Shown piece by piece: positions 54,592-62,415 of a DNA stretch of 64,000 bases. Both the position numbers and the translations under genes were made by a program. Location: positions 310,001 through 374,000 of the forward strand of contig NZ_LARY01000001.1 of assembly GCF_003369925.1 (NCBI RefSeq), read 5' to 3'. Source of the DNA: Listeria kieliensis. GTDB lineage: Bacteria > Bacillota > Bacilli > Lactobacillales > Listeriaceae. The notes under the pieces are model-generated. The model was not told the origin of the DNA and made no database searches. It saw only the letters and a program-made list of their open reading frames with translations. Position 1 is the stretch's first letter, and every line of letters begins with the position of its first letter.

Positions 54592-54625
54592 AAGAGCTTA
54601 GTCAAAATACTAGGCTCTTTTATAT
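54592..54625 (+). terminator. Rho-independent terminator
   Basis: AAGAGCTTAGT and ACTAGGCTCTT pair around CAAAAT, followed by a T-rich tract. Confidence 0.8.
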
Positions 54626-54768
54626 ATAGTAATAGTAGAAAACAGAAAAATATGCTATAGTAAATTTGTTCTATTTATTTAATTGTGTTCAATCGAGAAA
54701 CGATCAATATGACACATAAATGCAATAGACTATTTTGGATGGAAAAAAAAGAAAAGGGAGAATGTTAT

Positions 54769-55605
54769 ATGCCGACTTCAAGATTAAGTTTTAAAGGGAA
54801 GAATCTGTTTTTTGTTTTATTTTTAATTTTAGCTTCTGTTTTAGTACCAGCTCAATCAGCTGAGGCTGCGTCTAAAACTGTACATGTTGGAGTACTAGCT
54901 GCCAGTAAAGTAAATAAAGAGGAAGCTAAACTTCATGTCCAAACCAATTTACCGTACAAAATGAAATTTTTTGTGGTGGTCAGTGATGCTAATCAATTTG
55001 AAAAAGAAGTCAAAGTGAAAGTAGCAAAAAATGGAAAGCTGAAAAAAACGGTCGATGAATTACCAAATGGAACGTATAAAGTTACTTATCAATCTTATCA
55101 GCCTAAAAAACAGCCTCGAAGTGTGAAAAAAATAATTGGTAAAAAAGGACAGCACTTAAAGGGTGAAGATGTTACTAAAAAGAAAGTTGTTAAGTTTAGT
55201 GAAACGATTAAAGTCGAACATTCAACTGTAAAAAGTAAGGCTGAAAAAGAAGCGCTAGCTAAGCAAGAGGAGGCGAAACAACAAGAGCGCGAGGCCGCAC
55301 TAGCAAAACAAGAAGAAGTAAAACGACAAGAAGAGGCACGAAAGAAACAGGAAATTCGAAAACAAGATGAAGCGCGAGAACGCGAAAAACAGGCCGCTGC
55401 AAAAGAGAGACAAAGTCAAAATGGTGGGCAGTCTGGTTCACAAAATGGGCAGGCAGCGGGCGATAAAAATGAACAGCAAGTTCTTGTTACAGCAACGGGA
55501 TCGAAATATCATAACCATAAATGTGGCAACGGGACTTATTATCCAGCGACACTGAGTGAAGCAAAAGCACGTGGTTTAACACCTTGTTCAAAATGTTATG
55601 GCTAA
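54769..55605 (+). CDS. Secreted protein sharing the C-terminal Cys/His domain
   Basis: 278 residues. A signal peptide with a long hydrophobic core ends at an AEA-type site (QSAEA), so it is secreted rather than lipidated. A beta-rich region (about 45-135) and a charged coiled coil (about 140-220) lead to the same Cys/His domain as the previous gene (YHNHKC...TPCSKC). Start ATG 54769 behind AAGGGAG; the longer frame upstream lacks a ribosome site. Its N-terminal half is unrelated to the neighbour, so only the tail was duplicated or converted. Confidence 0.72.
   Translation: MPTSRLSFKGKNLFFVLFLILASVLVPAQSAEAASKTVHVGVLAASKVNKEEAKLHVQTNLPYKMKFFVVVSDANQFEKEVKVKVAKNGKLKKTVDELPNGTYKVTYQSYQPKKQPRSVKKIIGKKGQHLKGEDVTKKKVVKFSETIKVEHSTVKSKAEKEALAKQEEAKQQEREAALAKQEEVKRQEEARKKQEIRKQDEAREREKQAAAKERQSQNGGQSGSQNGQAAGDKNEQQVLVTATGSKYHNHKCGNGTYYPATLSEAKARGLTPCSKCYG
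55487..55580 (+). repeat. 94-bp perfect repeat, copy 2
   Basis: Second copy of the Cys/His-domain sequence, in the secreted protein gene, in the same orientation about 1 kb downstream of copy 1. Recombination between the copies would fuse the two genes. Confidence 0.95.
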
Positions 55606-55613
55606 ATAGGGAA

Positions 55614-55652
55614 TGAGAGTCTTGATCAATTGAGTCAAGGCTCTTTTAGTTC
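55614..55652 (+). terminator. Rho-independent terminator
   Basis: GAGTCTTGA and TCAAGGCTC can pair with one wobble, followed by T-rich sequence, after the secreted protein gene. Confidence 0.65.
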
Positions 55653-55656
55653 CTTC

Positions 55657-55686
55657 TTGAAAAAGATGGGGAAAACTCTTTATAAT
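55657..55686 (+). promoter_or_regulatory. Sigma-A promoter of DUF218 gene
   Basis: -35 TTGAAA at 55657-55662, 18-bp spacer, -10 TATAAT at 55681-55686, with the AAAAGGGG ribosome site shortly downstream. Confidence 0.65.
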
Positions 55687-55716
55687 AAGAGGGAATAAAA
55701 AAAGGGGTTGAAGTCA

Positions 55717-56757
55717 TTGTTCTTTGCTTATGCTGCGATTTTCTTTTTGTTGATTTTTCTTGTGCTTTATGTTTGGGATAGGCGAAGAATTAGCAATGGG
55801 ATTTTTCTTACGCTGGGTCTTTTTTCTGGGCTATTATTTATTTTGTACTGGGCCTTTGCAGCGACGGCTTCGAGTCGATCTGATATTCTGCAGGTTCTTG
55901 TAACGGGATTATTAATTTTACTGGTGTTATTGATTCCGTTTTTTTTCTTCGGGATTATTATTGGTCTCATTATGAACGGGCGGACGATGATGAGAAAAGA
56001 AAGTAGAAGGCTTGCGAACTTACTTCCGATGTTTCTAGGGATTTTGTTTTTAGGACTTTTTATTTGGGGGATTGCCCAAGGTTTGGTTATTGGAGGAAGT
56101 CCGATTTTGTGGTTATGCTATTTCTTTGTTTTACTTGTCATTAGTTACTTTACTTTCTTCTTTGTCACTTTTTTAGTGTCGACTTTTATTTATCAATATA
56201 ATTTTCCGCGGTACCATCAGGATTTTATCATTGTACTCGGTAGTGGATTAATTGGCGACAAGGTTCCGCCACTTCTTGCAAGTCGTTTGGATAAAGCGAT
56301 GGATTTTTATTATAAGCAAGAAAAGAAAACCGGAAAGAAAGCCAGTTTTGTTGTTTCTGGTGGCAAGGGTGCAGATGAATTGATTTCAGAAGCAAGTGCG
56401 ATGCGCAAATATTTGGTTAGCAAGGGAATTCCAGAGGCGTATATTTTGATGGAAGATAAATCTATCAATACCCTGCAAAATATGAAATTTTCAAAGGAAA
56501 AAATGGATACGATCATGGATTCTTATCGGAGTATTTTTGTCACGAATAATTTTCATTTGTTTCGAGCAAGTTTGTACGCAAGGAAAGCGGGCTTGAAAAG
56601 TCAGGGGATTGGATCAAAAACTGCTCTTTATTATATGCCAAGTGCGTTAATTCGGGAATTTATTGGGATTGTGATGATGTATAAATTTGTTCATTTATTT
56701 ATTGTCGGCTTTCTGTTTTTCGTTTTTGCCGTACTTGTATTTATGCAGTTACTTTAA
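55717..56757 (+). CDS. DUF218 (YdcF/SanA/ElyC-like) membrane protein
   Basis: About 346 residues. Five or six N-terminal helices, then a DUF218 domain (about 165-310) with FIIVLGSGLIGDKVPPLLASR, VVSGGKGADELISEA and SINTLQNMKFSK, and a final membrane helix. Relatives act in envelope integrity and polysaccharide metabolism. I favour TTG 55717, nine bases from AAAAGGGG; TTG 55708 abuts the ribosome site. Confidence 0.78.
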   Translation: MFFAYAAIFFLLIFLVLYVWDRRRISNGIFLTLGLFSGLLFILYWAFAATASSRSDILQVLVTGLLILLVLLIPFFFFGIIIGLIMNGRTMMRKESRRLANLLPMFLGILFLGLFIWGIAQGLVIGGSPILWLCYFFVLLVISYFTFFFVTFLVSTFIYQYNFPRYHQDFIIVLGSGLIGDKVPPLLASRLDKAMDFYYKQEKKTGKKASFVVSGGKGADELISEASAMRKYLVSKGIPEAYILMEDKSINTLQNMKFSKEKMDTIMDSYRSIFVTNNFHLFRASLYARKAGLKSQGIGSKTALYYMPSALIREFIGIVMMYKFVHLFIVGFLFFVFAVLVFMQLL

Positions 56758-56771
56758 AGGAGGAAAGAATC

Positions 56772-57632
56772 ATGAAAGAAATTGGCTTTGTTGGAATCGG
56801 TGTGATGGGAAAAAGTATGGCGCAAAATTTACTGAATTATGGCTATACGGTACATATTTATACACGTACGAAGAAAAAAGCAGATTCGCTTATCCAAAGT
56901 GGGGCCATTTGGCATGATAATCCTGCTAAGCTTGCGGAAGTAGTTGAGCTTTTGATTACGATGGTAGGTTATCCAACAGACGTGGAAGAATTGTATTTAT
57001 CAGAAGGTGGCTTTCTTGAAACGATGAGAAAAGGCACGGTTGCAGTGGATATGACAACTTCTTCTCCTGAACTTGCCAAAGCGATTTATAGTGAGGGAAA
57101 GGCGGCTGAAATTGATGTACTTGACGCCCCCGTTTCTGGTGGAGATATTGGGGCTAAAAACGGAACGCTTTCAATCATGATTGGTGGTGATCGTAAGGTG
57201 TTTGAACATGTTCGGGAAGTGTTTGAGGTTCTTGGAGAAAATATTGTTTTTCAAGGCGAGGCTGGGTCTGGTCAACACACGAAAATGGTCAACCAAATCG
57301 CCATCGCTTCAAACATGATTGGTGTGACAGAGGCGATTGTTTATGCAGAAAAAGCAGGGCTTGATCCAGAAAAAGTTTTACAGTCCATTTCGTCAGGAGC
57401 TGCAGGAAGCTGGTCACTATCGAATTTAATTCCACGTGTCTTAAAGGATGACTTTTCACCGGGATTTTTCATCAAGCATTTTATTAAAGATATGCGAATT
57501 GCACTAGATGAAGCGGCAAAAATGAAGCTTGAGCTGCCAGGACTTGAGTTAGCTGAAAAAATGTATCAAACTTTGGCGGATCATGGTTTGAGTGATGAAG
57601 GAACGCAAGCACTAATTAAGTACTATCAGTGA
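56772..57632 (+). CDS. NAD(P)-dependent beta-hydroxyacid dehydrogenase (3-hydroxyisobutyrate dehydrogenase-like)
   Basis: 286 residues. N-terminal Rossmann GIGVMGKSMAQNLL, substrate motif DAPVSGGDIGAKNGTLSIMIGG and catalytic lysine in GSGQHTKMVNQI. Oxidises small beta-hydroxyacids; tartronate semialdehyde or glyoxylate reduction are equally possible. Ribosome site AAAGGAGGA; it lies 14 bp after the DUF218 gene. Confidence 0.85.
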   Translation: MKEIGFVGIGVMGKSMAQNLLNYGYTVHIYTRTKKKADSLIQSGAIWHDNPAKLAEVVELLITMVGYPTDVEELYLSEGGFLETMRKGTVAVDMTTSSPELAKAIYSEGKAAEIDVLDAPVSGGDIGAKNGTLSIMIGGDRKVFEHVREVFEVLGENIVFQGEAGSGQHTKMVNQIAIASNMIGVTEAIVYAEKAGLDPEKVLQSISSGAAGSWSLSNLIPRVLKDDFSPGFFIKHFIKDMRIALDEAAKMKLELPGLELAEKMYQTLADHGLSDEGTQALIKYYQ

Positions 57633-57642
57633 AGAAAGAAGG

Positions 57643-57674
57643 AGCCTGCAAATATATTTTTGCAGGCTTTATTT
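57643..57674 (+). terminator. Rho-independent terminator
   Basis: AGCCTGCAAA and TTTGCAGGCT with short loop and T-rich tail. Confidence 0.8.
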
Positions 57675-57771
57675 TGAAGGGAAATCAAACATTAAATTTG
57701 CAAAAAGTTAGTTTGAAACTAGAGATAGAGGGAACTAAATATATGACTTTACAGAAGGAAGGGAATCGAAC

Positions 57772-58920
57772 ATGAAACAACTGGAAAGATTGCAGGTTCT
57801 TAAAGACATTGTAAACATTGATTCAACGAATGGAAATGAAGAAGAAGTCGCAGATTATTTAGCGAACCTTTTTAAAAAGCATGGCATTGATTCAGAAAAA
57901 GTTCAATTTGCTGAAAATCGAGCTAGTCTGGTTAGTGAAATTGGAGAAAACGGTAAACGCGTGCTTGGTGTTTCGGGGCATATGGATGTTGTCGACGCTG
58001 GAGACGTGTCAAAATGGACTTATCCACCGTTTGAAGCGACTGAAAAAGACGGGAAACTTTATGGCCGTGGATCGACGGATATGAAGTCTGGGCTTGCTGC
58101 GATGGTGATCGCAATGATTGAATTGAAAGAAGAAAAGACAGAACTTCCCGGCAAGGTGAAGCTTCTTGCGACAGTTGGAGAAGAAATCGGGGAGCTTGGA
58201 GCCGAACAGTTGACTTCAGAAGGCTATGCGGATGATTTGGATGCGCTTGTTATCGGGGAACCAAGTGGGCCACAAATTTGCTATGCGCATAAGGGATCCA
58301 TGAATTATACGGTGAGTTCATACGGCAAGAATGCACACAGCTCCATGCCAGAATTTGGAGTCAATGCAATCGATAACTTGATGCTTTTTTATAATGAAGT
58401 TGAAGATTTTGTCGCTTCGATTAAGGAAAGCAGTCCATTACTTGGCAACTTCACGCACAATGCGACCGTCGTTTCAGGCGGGAATCAAGTAAATAGCATT
58501 CCTGAATTTGCGAAGCTACAAGGGAACATTCGGACGATTCCCGAGGTGGATAATGAAAAAATTCAAAGCGTGTTTGCGGATATTTTGAAAAAGCTAAATG
58601 CGGAAAAAGATGTGAAATTGGAGCTTGTTTGGGACTATGATAAGCTTCCTGTTTTTAGTGATAAAGATTCGGATATTGCACGAATCGGCCAAGCGGCTTA
58701 TGAAAAACAAACCGGCGAAAAAATCAAGTTCGTTACGGCGGCAGGAACGACGGATGCAGCTGAGTTTATCAAAGCCAAAAAAGAATTTCCGGTCATTATT
58801 TTTGGTCCAGGTAATGGAGAAATGGCTCACCAAGTGGACGAATATGTTTCCATCCAAAATTACATGGATATGATTGAAGTGTATAAGGATATGATGGTGG
58901 GTTTTTTGAATGAGAAGTAA
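57772..58920 (+). CDS. M20-family peptidase (ArgE/DapE-like deacylase)
   Basis: 382 residues with the metal ligands of ArgE/DapE/CPG2 enzymes: SGHMDVVDAGD, GRGSTDMKSGLAAM and TVGEEIGELGAE, a dimerisation insert in the middle, and C-terminal FGPGNGEMAHQVDEYV. It may be a succinyl- or acetyl-diaminopimelate deacylase or a general amidohydrolase. The convergent next gene is a PatA-type aminotransferase, which would fit diaminopimelate synthesis, but the rest of that pathway is not here. Confidence 0.83.
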   Translation: MKQLERLQVLKDIVNIDSTNGNEEEVADYLANLFKKHGIDSEKVQFAENRASLVSEIGENGKRVLGVSGHMDVVDAGDVSKWTYPPFEATEKDGKLYGRGSTDMKSGLAAMVIAMIELKEEKTELPGKVKLLATVGEEIGELGAEQLTSEGYADDLDALVIGEPSGPQICYAHKGSMNYTVSSYGKNAHSSMPEFGVNAIDNLMLFYNEVEDFVASIKESSPLLGNFTHNATVVSGGNQVNSIPEFAKLQGNIRTIPEVDNEKIQSVFADILKKLNAEKDVKLELVWDYDKLPVFSDKDSDIARIGQAAYEKQTGEKIKFVTAAGTTDAAEFIKAKKEFPVIIFGPGNGEMAHQVDEYVSIQNYMDMIEVYKDMMVGFLNEK

Positions 58921-58921
58921 G

Positions 58922-58965
58922 CGAAAAAAAGCGATTCGAGGGAAACCTCGAATCGCTTTTTTTTA
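58922..58965. terminator. Bidirectional terminator, M20 gene / aminotransferase
   Basis: Stem AAAAGCGATTCGAGG / CCTCGAATCGCTTTT with T-runs on both strands. Confidence 0.9.
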
Positions 58966-60114
58966 TTGAAATTGGGCCATGAAGTTTTGCATGCGTTCCA
59001 TCGCTTCAGCAAGGTCATCAAAAGATGCCGCATAAGATAGTCTGAAGTAGCGCTCGCCTTTCTCGGAAAAAGCTTCTCCGGGAACAACTGCTACTTTGGC
59101 TTCTTCTGCAAGGCGCACGGCCCAGTCGAAAGCATTTTCTTGAACGGAATCGGGCAATTTAACGAAAAAATAAAAGGCGCCATCTGGCGGGATGATTTCA
59201 AAACCCATTTTGAGTAGTCGTTGCTCGACAAAGCCGGCCCGTGTTTTATATTCAGTGCGCATCGGCAGGCAATCTTCTTTTCCGTTTGTAACGGCTTCAA
59301 GGGCCGCTTTTTGGCTGATCGAACTTGCGCAAGTAACGGTATATTGATGTACTTTAAGCATTTCTTTTAGCAAGTTTTTTTCTGCCATCAAAAAGCCAAT
59401 TCGAAAGCCTATCATCGCATGAGACTTCGATAAACCATTGATTACGATTGTTTGCTTCGGCAAAAACTTACGAATAGAAACGTGTGCAGCTCCGTAATGG
59501 AGTTCGCTATAAATTTCGTCAGCCACTACATAAATCCCTGTTTTTTCTAAGACGGAAGCAAGTGCAGCTAATTCCGCTTCGTCTAACGAGACACCAGTTG
59601 GATTAGAAGGATAAGGCAGAATCAGTGCTTTCGTTTTTTCCGAAATCGCTTGTTCTAGTTGTTCCGGTGTTAATTTAAAACCACTAGCTGTCGTATCTAC
59701 CTTAATAGGGACCGCTCCGAGGAGGCGAATGATCGGTTCGTATCCTGGATAAATCGGGTCTGGTAAAATGACTTCATCGCCAGCGCTAAGGATCGTTTCA
59801 AGCGCCACTGCAATTGCTTCTGTTGCTCCAACTGTTGTAATAATTTCTTCTTCTGAGAAACCAAGTTGATACTTCTCATTAAAATAGTCGGAAGCCGCAC
59901 GAAGAAGTTCAGGCATACCAGCATTATTTGTATAGTTTGTGAAATTTTCATGAATCGCATCTATCGCCGCTTGTTTGATATGTTCTGGCGTATAGAAGTC
60001 CGGTTCACCGAGCGTTAATTTAATCATACCAAGAGTGCCAGAAACGCGTGTATTAAAGCGACGAATGCCGCTAATTTGAATTTCTGCTAATTCAGGTCGA
60101 ATGGGTTTTAACAT
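58963..60114 (-). CDS. PLP-dependent class I/II aminotransferase (PatA-like)
   Basis: 383 residues, cytosolic fold-type I aminotransferase. SNPTGVSL, VVADEIYSELHY and the PLP lysine in NGLSKSHAMIGFRIG are intact, and the C-terminal RLSYAASFDDLAEAM ends the domain. Similar to Bacillus PatA (N-acetyl-LL-diaminopimelate aminotransferase) and aromatic/aspartate transaminases. The start is ATG 60114 behind AAAGGTGAAG; the longer frame lacks a ribosome site. Confidence 0.86.
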   Translation of the reverse strand: MLKPIRPELAEIQISGIRRFNTRVSGTLGMIKLTLGEPDFYTPEHIKQAAIDAIHENFTNYTNNAGMPELLRAASDYFNEKYQLGFSEEEIITTVGATEAIAVALETILSAGDEVILPDPIYPGYEPIIRLLGAVPIKVDTTASGFKLTPEQLEQAISEKTKALILPYPSNPTGVSLDEAELAALASVLEKTGIYVVADEIYSELHYGAAHVSIRKFLPKQTIVINGLSKSHAMIGFRIGFLMAEKNLLKEMLKVHQYTVTCASSISQKAALEAVTNGKEDCLPMRTEYKTRAGFVEQRLLKMGFEIIPPDGAFYFFVKLPDSVQENAFDWAVRLAEEAKVAVVPGEAFSEKGERYFRLSYAASFDDLAEAMERMQNFMAQFQ

Positions 60115-60254
60115 ACACTTCACCTTTTTTCTATTTGTTCTGTGTTTTATCATATCATAAAGAAGCGGCAAAAGGCGAACAGGAGGGAAGAGAAACGGGA
60201 ACAAGTGATTAGTACAGGAAAAAAGATTCCAAGGGCAAGCCTTCAAATAACCTA

Positions 60255-60268
60255 GTTAGCCGTTGTCA
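60255..60268. promoter_or_regulatory. Candidate cre site upstream of pta
   Basis: GTTAGCCGTTGTCA matches the CcpA operator TGWAANCGNTNWCA in its right half, with three mismatches on the left. pta is CcpA-activated in Bacillus from an upstream cre, which makes the position sensible, but the match is weak. Confidence 0.3.
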
Positions 60269-60389
60269 TGTAGCTGTCATATAGCAGGAAAGACAAGGAA
60301 ATGAGCTGTTTTTCAGGTTTTTTTATTACACAAGTTATAGTATGATAGGAAGGATAAGGAATACGAAGAAATTGGGAGGAATTGCGAAA

Positions 60390-61367
60390 ATGAGCGATTT
60401 ATTTACATCTATTAAAAAACAAGTGGCAGGAAAAAACGTTAAGATTGTTCTGCCAGAAGGAAAAGATGAAAGAATTGCTGGTGCTGCAGCTAAGTTAAAA
60501 GAAGAAGGAATTGTTGAACCGATTCTTCTTGGAACAGAAGAAGAAATCGCAGCGGCAGCTAAAAAAGCAGGTGTGGATCTTACAGGTGTTGAAATAAGAA
60601 ATCCACAAGACGATGCTGATTTCCCTGAACTTGTAGCGGCTTTTGTAGAACGTAGAAAAGGAAAAGCAACGCAAGCAGACGCTGAAAAACTTTTACTTGA
60701 TCCAAATTACTTTGGAACGATGCTTGTTTTCACTGGAAAAGCAGACGGGCTAGTAAGCGGAGCGATTCATTCAACGGGGGATACGGTTCGTCCAGCTTTG
60801 CAAATTATTAAAACAAAACCTGGTATTTCGAAAGTGGCAGGCGCGATGATTATGGTTCGTGACACAGAACGTTACTTATTTAGTGATGTAGCAATCAACA
60901 TTGCACCAACGGCAGCAGACTTAGCTGAAAATGCGGTCGTCAGTGCTGGAACGGCTTCAATTTTCGATATTGATCCACGTGTTGCAATGCTAAGCTTTTC
61001 AACAAAAGGATCCGCTAAATCGGATGAGACTGAAAAAGTTGCGGAAGCTACTCAATTAGCGAAAGAAAAAGCACCTGAATTGACACTTGACGGGGAATTC
61101 CAATTTGATGCGGCATTCGTTCCAAGTGTGGCTGAACAAAAAGCACCAGGTTCTGTATTAAAAGGAGACGCTAATGTATTTATCTTCCCAAGCCTTGAAG
61201 CAGGAAACATCGGGTATAAAATTGCACAACGTCTTGGAAACTTTGAAGCGGTAGGGCCGATTTTACAAGGTTTAAATGCGCCTGTTAACGATTTATCACG
61301 CGGATGCAACACGCAAGATGTTTACAATCTTTCATTGATTACCGCTGCTCAAGCAGTTAGCGAATAA
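60390..61367 (+). CDS. pta: Phosphate acetyltransferase
   Basis: 325 residues, the short Gram-positive form. Converts acetyl-CoA to acetyl phosphate in overflow metabolism. LPEGKDERIAGAA near the start, DGLVSGAIHSTGDTVRPALQ, and the C-terminal GPILQGLNAPVNDLSRG are characteristic. ATG 60390 follows TGGGAGGAA; an upstream in-frame ATG at 60342 has no ribosome site. Confidence 0.95.
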   Translation: MSDLFTSIKKQVAGKNVKIVLPEGKDERIAGAAAKLKEEGIVEPILLGTEEEIAAAAKKAGVDLTGVEIRNPQDDADFPELVAAFVERRKGKATQADAEKLLLDPNYFGTMLVFTGKADGLVSGAIHSTGDTVRPALQIIKTKPGISKVAGAMIMVRDTERYLFSDVAINIAPTAADLAENAVVSAGTASIFDIDPRVAMLSFSTKGSAKSDETEKVAEATQLAKEKAPELTLDGEFQFDAAFVPSVAEQKAPGSVLKGDANVFIFPSLEAGNIGYKIAQRLGNFEAVGPILQGLNAPVNDLSRGCNTQDVYNLSLITAAQAVSE

Positions 61368-61396
61368 AAAAATCCAAGCCTCGGCTTGGATTTTTT
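61366..61396 (+). terminator. Rho-independent terminator after pta
   Basis: AAATCCAAGCC / GGCTTGGATTT around a three-base loop with a T-run. Confidence 0.88.
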
Positions 61397-61446
61397 GCAT
61401 AATTAGGCGTACAAGTGGGTATGAAAAAGAAAAGGAGGATAAATTT

Positions 61447-61815
61447 ATGAAACGCATTTTATTTCCGATTCTTGCGTGCGTACCTGCGCCTTTTTTATAT
61501 TTTTATATTGAGTATGCGTTCACGGCTTCTGCCACTTATCCGTGGTTTCTTATCCCGCTGACCATTTTTTACTTTGTGTTAACGGGTTATGTGAGTAAAA
61601 ACTATTCCATACTCAGTTTGCTGTGTTGGAATCTAGGTAGTTTAGTCTTTTCATTTTTATTTGCCCATTTTTTCCTAGTAGAGGATATGGAATATTATGA
61701 GCCATTTGGGGAGCATTTCATGTTGATTTATACTTGGGCATTAATGGTTGTCGCGCAGCTTTTTGTGCGCCACGTGATTCACTATTACAATGAAAATATT
61801 CGCCAAGAAAAATAA
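61447..61815 (+). CDS. Small multipass membrane protein of unknown function
   Basis: 122 residues with four hydrophobic helices (about 4-24, 30-48, 54-75 and 92-110), hydrophilic basic C-terminus. Ribosome site AAAGGAGGA. No family recognised; it is translated alone and followed by a long structured terminator. Confidence 0.7.
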   Translation: MKRILFPILACVPAPFLYFYIEYAFTASATYPWFLIPLTIFYFVLTGYVSKNYSILSLLCWNLGSLVFSFLFAHFFLVEDMEYYEPFGEHFMLIYTWALMVVAQLFVRHVIHYYNENIRQEK

Positions 61816-61882
61816 GCCACTTACTAGCTTATCATCCTGAGTAAAATCAGGATCGACATGCTAGAAGCTGGCTTATTTTTCT
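61806..61882. terminator. Long composite stem-loop terminator
   Basis: Outer arms AAAATAAGCCA / TGGCTTATTTT, middle arms CTAGC / GCTAG and inner arms ATCCTGA / TCAGGAT give a three-part stem of about 70 bases, with T-runs on both strands. It serves both convergent small genes and is longer than a usual terminator. Confidence 0.75.
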
Positions 61883-62217
61883 GCTAAATACTGTACATTT
61901 TTAGGCAAGCTGGTTACTTTTTTGTAATTCGAAACCAAATGATTGCTGTTTACGATAATTTTAAAACGTTCATTTTGTGCTAGCTTTTTCTCGGAGTAAA
62001 AAGAAAGTTTGGAAGACTGTCCTTTTGAATTATAAACAGTTTCCGTGTATTTATAGCCTTTAAATTGGTTTTTTTTGACGGGTTCTCCATTTGATTTCAT
62101 TTTAACAAAATAAGAGCTAGCTGTTTGATTATCTGGAACTAAATATTCAAAAATAAAAAGAGTGGATAAGAGCAATGTTGCAGCTAGAAGTCCTAGCAAA
62201 GTTGTTTTTTTCTTCAT
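61873..62217 (-). CDS. YxeA-family (DUF1093) exported protein
   Basis: 114 residues: N-terminal hydrophobic segment (about 6-26) then a small beta domain with YFVKMKSNGEPVK, YKYTETVYNSKG and FKIIVNSN, as in the YxeA family. These are secreted or anchored proteins of unknown function often seen in envelope-stress regulons. Ribosome site GGAGGG. Confidence 0.75.
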   Translation of the reverse strand: MKKKTTLLGLLAATLLLSTLFIFEYLVPDNQTASSYFVKMKSNGEPVKKNQFKGYKYTETVYNSKGQSSKLSFYSEKKLAQNERFKIIVNSNHLVSNYKKVTSLPKNVQYLAEK

Positions 62218-62415
62218 AGTGCCCTCCTTTAGTTTTTTCTTTCTCTATACTCTTATTCTACAGAAAAAAAGGCATGCATTCCCTCGGATAAACTAACAAA
62301 ATAAGAATATACCTTACAATTTTGTCATGTTCGAGAAAAAAGTCTTGCCTTTTCTAGTAAAAATATGGTTAAATAGAAAAGCTAATAACCGTTAGGTAAA
62401 AAAGAGGGATGTAAG

